A stretch of 13,160 nt of DNA, from positions 1 through 13,160 of the forward strand of contig JBBRIE010000069.1 in the NCBI GenBank assembly GCA_038221545.1, read 5' to 3'. Below the pieces are notes generated by a model. That model saw only the letters and a list, made by a program, of their open reading frames with translations. It did no database searches and was not told the origin of the DNA. Within the stretch, counting starts at the first letter, position 1, and each line of letters begins with the position of its first letter. The stretch comes from JBBQNY01 sp038221545. Lineage in GTDB: Bacteria; Pseudomonadota; Gammaproteobacteria; Xanthomonadales; Ahniellaceae. A program made the position numbers and the translations under genes. Below, piece by piece: positions 8,894 to 13,160 of this stretch.

Positions 8894-10108
8894 ATGGCGG
8901 ATTCGCACAACTGCGACGTGGCGATCATCGGCAGCGGCCTCGTCGGCAGCGCACTGGCGTGCGCACTGGGCGAATCGGGCCTCGAGGTCGCATTGATCGA
9001 AGCGCAGGCACCCCGCAATGCAGGGGCTCCCGACGCGCACATGCTCGACCGCAGGAACCTGGCGCTGGCACGCCGCAGTGTCGAGACGCTGGAAAGGCTG
9101 GGCATCTGGGCGGATATCGCGCGACAAGCTGCTGCGATAAGTGAAGTGCACGTCTCGCGGCGAGGGGACTTCGGCAAGCTTCGCCTGGACTCCGGCGCCC
9201 TGCACCTCGACGCGTTCGGCTGCACGGTGCCGGCGCCCGTGCTGGGCGACGCGCTGGAATCGCGACTGCGCACCTGTCGCGGGCTCGAGCGCTTGCAGCC
9301 CGCACGATTGCACGGCTGGCGCAGGGAAGGCTCCGGTCTGCTGCTCGAGGTGGGCGGCCAGCAAGGCCTCGAATTGGTTGCCGCGCGACTGCTGGTGGCC
9401 GCGGATGGAACCGACTCGGACACCCGCGAGCGTGCGGGCATCGGCGTGACGCGTCGCGACTACGGGCAGACCGCGATCGTCGGCAGCGTCGCGCTGGATC
9501 GGGAACATGGCGGGCGCGCATTCGAGCGCTTCCTCGACGACGGACTCGTGGCGCTGCTGCCTCTGGCAGGCCGCGCCTGCGGATTCGTCTGGGCAATGCC
9601 CTCCGATGCTGCCAGCGAGGCGATGCGGTGGAACGATGCGACGTTCACGGCAGGCCTCCAATCGGTCTTCGGCCATCGGCTTGGCGTGTTCAGGCGCATC
9701 GGCAAGCGACAGTCCTGGCCGCTGCGCGGGATCACCGCCCACGCGCTCTGCGCGGATCGACTGGTGCTGGTCGGCAATGCGGCGCAGACGGTGCACCCGG
9801 TCGGCGCGCAAGGCTTCAACCTCGGTCTGCGCGACGCGGTCGCGCTGGCCGAGGAGATCATCGCTGCCCGCACGCAAGGACGCGACATCGGTGGCGAGGA
9901 AACGCTCCATCGGTACGCCACCAGACGGCAAGCCGATCGCGATGCGACGGTGGCGACCAGCAATGCGCTGATCGCGATGTTCGGGTCTTCGAACGCGGCG
10001 ATCCGCTTCGCGACGAGCGCAGGCCTCGCTCTGCTGGAGCGGTTGCCCGTGGTCAAGCGAGGCCTGGCGCGGAGCGGCATGGGCTACCGTCCCGAAGGCA
10101 CGCCGTGA
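8894..10108 (+). CDS. ubiH: UbiH, 2-octaprenyl-6-methoxyphenol hydroxylase
   Basis: This FAD-dependent monooxygenase of the UbiH/UbiI/COQ6 family adds a ring hydroxyl during ubiquinone biosynthesis (the C1 position in E. coli). The 404 residues show the N-terminal Rossmann GSGLVG (13-18), the internal LVAADGTDSDTR (DG motif) and the C-terminal flavin motif GNAAQTVHPVGAQGFNLGLRD. Having GNAAQ rather than GDAAH is the feature that marks UbiH within the family, and E. coli UbiH has nearly the same stretch. The frame is open far upstream, but the ATG at 8894 gives the normal short lead into the Rossmann strand. No Shine-Dalgarno sequence precedes it. The stop overlaps the next gene's start in a GTGA. 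In E. coli the pair lies in pepP-ubiH-ubiI; no pepP is seen here. Confidence 0.93.
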   Translation: MADSHNCDVAIIGSGLVGSALACALGESGLEVALIEAQAPRNAGAPDAHMLDRRNLALARRSVETLERLGIWADIARQAAAISEVHVSRRGDFGKLRLDSGALHLDAFGCTVPAPVLGDALESRLRTCRGLERLQPARLHGWRREGSGLLLEVGGQQGLELVAARLLVAADGTDSDTRERAGIGVTRRDYGQTAIVGSVALDREHGGRAFERFLDDGLVALLPLAGRACGFVWAMPSDAASEAMRWNDATFTAGLQSVFGHRLGVFRRIGKRQSWPLRGITAHALCADRLVLVGNAAQTVHPVGAQGFNLGLRDAVALAEEIIAARTQGRDIGGEETLHRYATRRQADRDATVATSNALIAMFGSSNAAIRFATSAGLALLERLPVVKRGLARSGMGYRPEGTP

Positions 10109-11292
10109 AGCCGGTCGACTTCGATGCAGTCGTGGTGGGTGCGGGCGTCGTGGGGTGCGCGGCGGCGCTGGCGCTCGCCGAGTGCGGCTGCGAGGTGCTC
10201 CTGCTCGATGCGCGTCTGCCCGAGTCGACCATGCCGGCAGCCGGCGACGAGTACGACCTGCGCGTGTTCGCGTTGGCCCAGGGCTCGCGCCGCCTGCTCG
10301 AGCGCCTCGGCGCCTGGGCGCTGCTGCCGCGGGACCGGATCGCGCCGTATCGCGGCATGCGGGTATGGGATGAGAACGGGAGCGGCGAGATCGAGTTCGA
10401 TGCGAGCCTCATCGGCGAGGAGGCCCTCGGTTTCATCGTCGAGCAGCGTGCACTGCTCGCTGCGCTGGCGTCGCGCCTGCGCACCTCGCCAGTCGTCGAG
10501 CTGCGTGCAGGCGAAGCGGTATCGATGGATGTGCAGGAGGACTGCGCGCAGGTTCGGCTGGCCGACGGTGCGGCCGTGCGCGCGCGACTGGTGGTCGCCG
10601 CCGACGGCGCGCAGTCGACGCTGCGGGCTGCGGCGGGCATCGGCGTCGCCAACGAACGCTATGCGCAGCGCGCCGTGGTCGCCCACGTGCAAACGGCACG
10701 AGGCCACGACGGTGTCGCGCGGCAGCGCTTCGGCACCGGCGGTCCGCTCGCGCTGCTGCCCCTTGCCGATGGGCGCACGAGCGTGGTCTGGTCGCTGCCC
10801 GATGTCGAGGCGTCGCGCGTGCTCGCGCTCGACGCCGCCGCGTTCCTGTCCGAGCTGACCGCGGCCAGTGGCGCGATCCTTGGTCGCTGCGTCGATACCA
10901 CGCAACGCGCGTCGTTCCCGCTCTCGCGCTGGCAGGCAGACGCCTTTGCGGGCAACCGGCTGGTCCTCTCAGGCGATGCCGCCCACGGAGTTCACCCCCT
11001 CGCTGGGCAGGGACTCAACCTGGGACTTCAGGACGTGCAATCGCTGCACGCGCTCATCGGCGCCGCGCAACAACGCGGCGACGACATCGGCGAGGCTACC
11101 TTGCTCGTCCGCTACGCGCGTGCGCGACAGGCCGACAACGCCATCGCGGGCCATGCCTTCGGCGCGCTGCAGCGCCTGTTCGCTTCTTCTTCGCCACTGC
11201 TCGCATGGGCGCGTGGCGCAGGCATGAACCTGGTCGATCGCGCGACGCCCCTGAAACGCCTGATCGCCGAACACGCCAGCGCAGTGTCCTGA
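10105..11292 (+). CDS. ubiI: UbiI/UbiF-type FAD-dependent ubiquinone hydroxylase
   Basis: This is the second flavin monooxygenase of the ubiquinone pathway, paralogous to the gene before it. The 395 residues contain VVGAGVVGCAA (GxGxxG at 12-17), LVVAADGAQSTLR (DG motif) and the classical flavin-ribityl motif LSGDAAHGVHPLAGQGLNLGLQD. The GDAAH form and the position directly after ubiH favour UbiI (VisC, the C5 hydroxylase). UbiF or a broader-range hydroxylase cannot be excluded, because regioselectivity varies within this family. The start is GTG at 10105-10107, overlapping the ubiH TGA by 4 bases, so translation is probably coupled. No ATG fits the N-terminus. Length is normal (about 390-400). 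A strong inverted repeat lies 15 bases after the stop codon. Confidence 0.88.
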   Translation: MKPVDFDAVVVGAGVVGCAAALALAECGCEVLLLDARLPESTMPAAGDEYDLRVFALAQGSRRLLERLGAWALLPRDRIAPYRGMRVWDENGSGEIEFDASLIGEEALGFIVEQRALLAALASRLRTSPVVELRAGEAVSMDVQEDCAQVRLADGAAVRARLVVAADGAQSTLRAAAGIGVANERYAQRAVVAHVQTARGHDGVARQRFGTGGPLALLPLADGRTSVVWSLPDVEASRVLALDAAAFLSELTAASGAILGRCVDTTQRASFPLSRWQADAFAGNRLVLSGDAAHGVHPLAGQGLNLGLQDVQSLHALIGAAQQRGDDIGEATLLVRYARARQADNAIAGHAFGALQRLFASSSPLLAWARGAGMNLVDRATPLKRLIAEHASAVS

Positions 11293-11765
11293 GCGTGCGC
11301 GGGCTTGCGCGACCTGGTCATCGTGCCGGCGCGCGATGACCAGGTCGCGGTAATGGCCGCGACAAGGAGCCCGCGGTGACTCCGGCAAGGTTCGCTAGTG
11401 CGTCGACAGTATTGGATGTCCTGCCGCGGCTTCCGAGCTTCCACCAGTACAAGACAACAAACATGCCGGCCGAGGGCAAGTGGTACGTAGAGTCGCTCCT
11501 GCGAATGCGTGCCCTTCCGGCGCATCGCTCGCTCGCCCCATTCCGTCGGTTTCTTCGGAAATTGAACGGCTGTGCGGTGTCGCCATCCAATCCCTCACGT
11601 TTGATCGAGGAACAGAGTCCTTTTCAACTACTGACGGCGGGTCGGCGTGGGTACCCGCTTTTGCAGCGACGTTGACGTGGCGTTTTCACCGCCGCAGGTA
11701 GGCTGTATGGCACCACGCGCCACGCGCACGTGCCGGTGTCATTTCCCGATAAAAGGAGCTCTCCC
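11293..11765. other. 473-bp stretch without a convincing gene
   Basis: This stretch separates ubiI from the copper-protein gene. Beyond the inverted repeat at 11308-11349 I see no gene. Open frames of 70-140 codons exist on both strands but lack ribosome sites and protein-like composition. One plus-strand frame reads SLTFDRGTE at 11591-11617, which resembles the second-aspartate motif of IS30-type transposases, but nothing around it matches. A TTGACG at 11672-11677 is a possible -35 box for the downstream gene, followed only by poor -10 candidates such as TAGGCT at 11699-11704. The base composition is more mixed than in the neighbouring core genes. Confidence 0.5.
11308..11349 (+). repeat. 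Perfect 16-bp inverted repeat just after ubiI
   Basis: Bases 11308-11323 and 11334-11349 are perfect reverse complements around a 10-base centre. The centre can add two GC pairs and one GT pair, leaving a 4-base loop. The hairpin begins 15 bases after the ubiI stop codon, where a terminator is expected. No T-run follows the stem on either strand, so termination would have to be of the non-canonical, tract-less kind. Alternatives are an mRNA 3'-end stabilising hairpin or a palindromic protein-binding site. Confidence 0.65.
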
Positions 11766-12092
11766 ATGAGTCACCATCTCAGCCAGACCGTCCGCGATTG
11801 CATTGCCGCGTGCAACGACTGCGCCACCGAATGCGGCAACTGCTTCAGCCATATGGTTGGCAAGGAAAGTCACAACGCCTGCCCCGCCTGCTGCATCGAC
11901 TGCGCGGCACTGTGCCGCCTGTGCGCGGATGCGATGGCCCGCAGCAGCCCGTTCGCGAAGGAGATCTGCGCGCTGTGCGCCAAGGTCTGCGACTGGTGCG
12001 CCGAACAGTGCGGGGCGCACGACATGGAGCATTGCCAGCGCTGCGCCGAAGCCTGCCGCCGCTGTGCGGAGGCGTGCCGCGCAATGGCGTGA
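11766..12092 (+). CDS. Cytosolic four-helix-bundle copper storage protein (Csp3-like)
   Basis: Csp proteins hold many Cu(I) ions through cysteines lining the core of a four-helix bundle. This 108-residue protein has 21 cysteines, at 12, 16, 19, 23, 26, 39, 42, 43, 46, 50, 53, 68, 71, 75, 78, 82, 90, 93, 97, 100 and 104. They are mostly spaced CxxC or CxxxC, so they fall on one helix face. Histidines in the N-terminal part and at 85 and 89 could help copper entry. There is no signal peptide, which fits the cytosolic Csp3 type rather than exported Csp1. The last helix repeats the heptad RCAEACR twice. The ATG at 11766 has AAGGAG 7 bases upstream; an earlier in-frame ATG at 11730 lacks such a site. 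No copper sensor or efflux gene lies beside it here. Family assignment is firm; metal load is inferred. Confidence 0.92.
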   Translation: MSHHLSQTVRDCIAACNDCATECGNCFSHMVGKESHNACPACCIDCAALCRLCADAMARSSPFAKEICALCAKVCDWCAEQCGAHDMEHCQRCAEACRRCAEACRAMA

Positions 12093-12131
12093 GCGGGCAG
12101 GTTCGCCAACACGCAAGGAAAGGACAAGATC

Positions 12132-12179
12132 ATGTGCGGCGGTCCATGGGCGCCGATCGCTCAATTTCCAGGATGTTGA
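12132..12179 (+). CDS. Possible 15-residue cysteine-ended mini-ORF
   Basis: An ATG at 12132 opens a 16-codon frame (stop TGA 12177-12179) encoding MCGGPWAPIAQFPGC. A good ribosome site, AAAGGA at 12119-12124, lies 7 bases upstream, in a purine-rich stretch 39 bases after the copper-protein gene. The peptide has Cys at positions 2 and 15. It may be a real small protein co-expressed with the copper-storage gene, a leader peptide, or the surviving 5' end of a decayed gene. I recognise no family. Spacing and ribosome site are seen; expression and function are unknown. Confidence 0.3.
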   Translation: MCGGPWAPIAQFPGC

Positions 12180-12258
12180 ATAGCACCGGCCGCTTGCCTG
12201 GCCTTGCTGGAGTCGGCGTCGCGGGCAACACCTTCAATCAGGATCGGGAGAAGTGCGG

Positions 12259-12639
12259 ATGCGCGCGATGTCGATGGAGGCTTGTGGCAACGCACTCATT
12301 GCGCTGGCCGGGGTCCAGATGTTGGTAGCGTTTGTTTCCGACCTTGGTTCGACGGCGACACACGTCACAATCGCTCTGTCGGCGCTCATCAACATCATCC
12401 TGGTATTTAGGTTTCCGCCTCGATTGACAGTCTGGGGCGTGCAAGTTGTTTCGTCGGACGCGATTGCCCGCACCCAGCGAGTGGTGAAACTGTTCTTGTG
12501 CGCCCTGATCGGCGGCATCGTTGTCTTTGTCCTGACTGCCGATGCGGCGCGCACACTGTCGTTCGGGATTCCGGGAATGCTGTCCATGCTCACCGTCCAG
12601 ATCGCGTACCGCGTGCACCGCGCGGCTTTCTTGCAGTAA
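12259..12639 (+). CDS. Unassigned small membrane protein, about four helices
   Basis: I do not recognise this 126-residue protein. It is strongly hydrophobic, with four likely membrane segments: NALIALAGVQMLVAFV near the start, HVTIALSALINIILVF, VVKLFLCALIGGIVVFVLTA, and LSFGIPGMLSMLTVQIAYRV close to the C-terminus. A short polar loop with Arg, Asp and Ser residues separates segments two and three. No catalytic or metal-binding motif is obvious. I use the ATG at 12259 because GGAG lies 8 bases upstream (12247-12250). An in-frame GTG at 12253 overlaps that site, and the ATGs at 12268 and 12274 would also keep all helices. The hydrophobic pattern in one frame argues for a real gene. Codon use is less GC-biased than in the core genes, which suggests an accessory origin. 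Confidence 0.6.
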   Translation: MRAMSMEACGNALIALAGVQMLVAFVSDLGSTATHVTIALSALINIILVFRFPPRLTVWGVQVVSSDAIARTQRVVKLFLCALIGGIVVFVLTADAARTLSFGIPGMLSMLTVQIAYRVHRAAFLQ

Positions 12640-12788
12640 TTTTCTGTGGCGGCACGTGTTCGACCCAAGCTGGCCACTCAATGCGTGGACCAGGCTGCCA
12701 ACTGCGAGATGATCGTGCGGGCCTGGAACGACAACGACTGCGGCATTGAGTCTTGACTGAAAGCCAAAGCCGCTTTTTCGGAGATTCT

Positions 12789-12819
12789 AGGACGACGCCA
12801 GGACGACGCCAGGACGACG
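12789..12819 (+). repeat. 11-bp tandem repeat, nearly three copies
   Basis: The unit AGGACGACGCC occurs at 12789-12799 and 12800-12810, followed by a partial third copy at 12811-12819 that changes to AGGACGACGG. It sits in the 222-bp spacer between the membrane-protein gene and the TTG-initiated gene. The unit length is not a multiple of three and no coding frame spans it convincingly. A short array like this can vary in copy number by replication slippage. Confidence 0.7.
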
Positions 12820-12861
12820 GGAGATGATCGTCACTGGGTATCATCGCTTGAGGAATAGTCC

Positions 12862-13160
12862 TTGGACGGTCAATTGTGGATAGAGGTCGTTGGGGATCTC
12901 ATTATCGCCAGGGTAAGGGGCGAACCTACGGAAGCGCTGATCAGGGAATGCCAGGAAAAGGTGCTCCTTCTGGTTCAAGCAGCCGGGCGCGGGAACATCC
13001 TGTACGACGCCCTTGAAACGGAACCACCTACAATCAATGTTCCGTGGATTAAGATGCAGTTGAATGATCAGCTCGGGCCTGTTCGCCTTCGACAAGCCTG
13101 CGTGGTTCCGAATACAAGGATTGCATATCTGGCTCGGCTTTTGCTTTTGGAGCCGGTGAT
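12862..13160 (+). CDS. Hypothetical soluble protein, STAS/SpoIIAA-like in appearance (3' end cut by window)
   Basis: A frame open to the window end begins at TTG 12862-12864, after an in-frame TAG at 12856-12858. GAGGAA at 12850-12855 lies 6 bases upstream. This leaves almost no other start choice; the next candidate is TTG at 12874. The 99 visible codons read DGQLWIEVVGDLIIARVRGE, then a helix with ECQEKVLLLVQ, a strand ILYDALETE, and later GPVRLRQACVVPNTRIAYLAR. Alternating strands and helices, with the strand-final ILYD and the VVPNTRIAYLAR segment, recall small STAS or SpoIIAA-like proteins of Proteobacteria that I remember as unannotated. This is resemblance only. GC content is clearly lower than in the core genes to the left, which suggests acquired DNA. 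Confidence 0.65.
   Translation, partial: MDGQLWIEVVGDLIIARVRGEPTEALIRECQEKVLLLVQAAGRGNILYDALETEPPTINVPWIKMQLNDQLGPVRLRQACVVPNTRIAYLARLLLLEPV

Noticed and set aside
11376..11675. A 99-codon plus-strand frame in the gene-poor region
   Set aside because: No ribosome site, no hydrophobic or motif pattern, and composition typical of noncoding high-GC sequence.
12234..12681. Two 147-codon minus-strand frames opposite the membrane-protein gene
   Set aside because: Both are the antisense of a frame with a clear membrane-protein pattern and neither shows domain features.
12646..12756. A 36-residue GTG-started frame after the membrane-protein gene
   Set aside because: The product looks moderately protein-like, but there is no ribosome site before the GTG and no recognisable family.
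12761..12779. AAAG/CTTT mini-hairpin followed by T residues as a terminator
   Set aside because: The stem is only 4-5 AT-rich pairs with a very small loop, too weak to call.

Overview
The window is high-GC DNA with dense, short-gapped gene packing and several GTG starts. The left two thirds match the conserved gammaproteobacterial order lptD-surA-pdxA-rsmA-apaG-apaH. Together with a full four-cysteine LptD and a UbiH/UbiI hydroxylase pair, this points to a Gram-negative, ubiquinone-using gammaproteobacterium, perhaps Xanthomonadales-like. The lineage is inferred; no rRNA or other marker fixes it.

Region 1 (1-8821, minus strand) reads, in transcription order: a six-helix DUF6580-type membrane protein, a PduO-type cobalamin adenosyltransferase, a histone-deacetylase-family hydrolase, lptD, surA, pdxA, rsmA, apaG and apaH. 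The apaH gene is cut by the window edge. Gaps are mostly short: 9 and 14 bp around the adenosyltransferase, 22 bp for surA/pdxA, a 4-base GTGA overlap for pdxA/rsmA, and longer gaps of 54 to 130 bp elsewhere. LptD inserts LPS into the outer membrane and SurA chaperones beta-barrels including LptD. PdxA makes vitamin B6, RsmA matures 16S rRNA, and ApaG/ApaH are the usual downstream partners.

Region 2 (8822-11292) holds a 72-bp divergent spacer and the ubiH-ubiI pair on the plus strand. The two flavin monooxygenases are coupled by a GTGA overlap and hydroxylate the ubiquinone ring. A strong perfect inverted repeat follows ubiI.

Region 3 (11293-13160, plus strand) looks accessory. It has looser spacing, visibly lower GC toward the right end and less familiar genes. 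It contains a largely empty 473-bp stretch, a cytosolic 21-cysteine Csp-like copper-storage protein, a 15-residue cysteine-ended mini-ORF with a good ribosome site, an unassigned four-helix membrane protein, an 11-bp tandem repeat, and the start of a TTG-initiated soluble protein that runs off the window.

No tRNA, rRNA, CRISPR array, intact insertion sequence or B12 riboswitch was seen. Most of the window is ordinary core genome. The points most worth following are the DUF6580/adenosyltransferase pairing, the Csp gene with its downstream mini-ORF, and two perfect inverted repeats.
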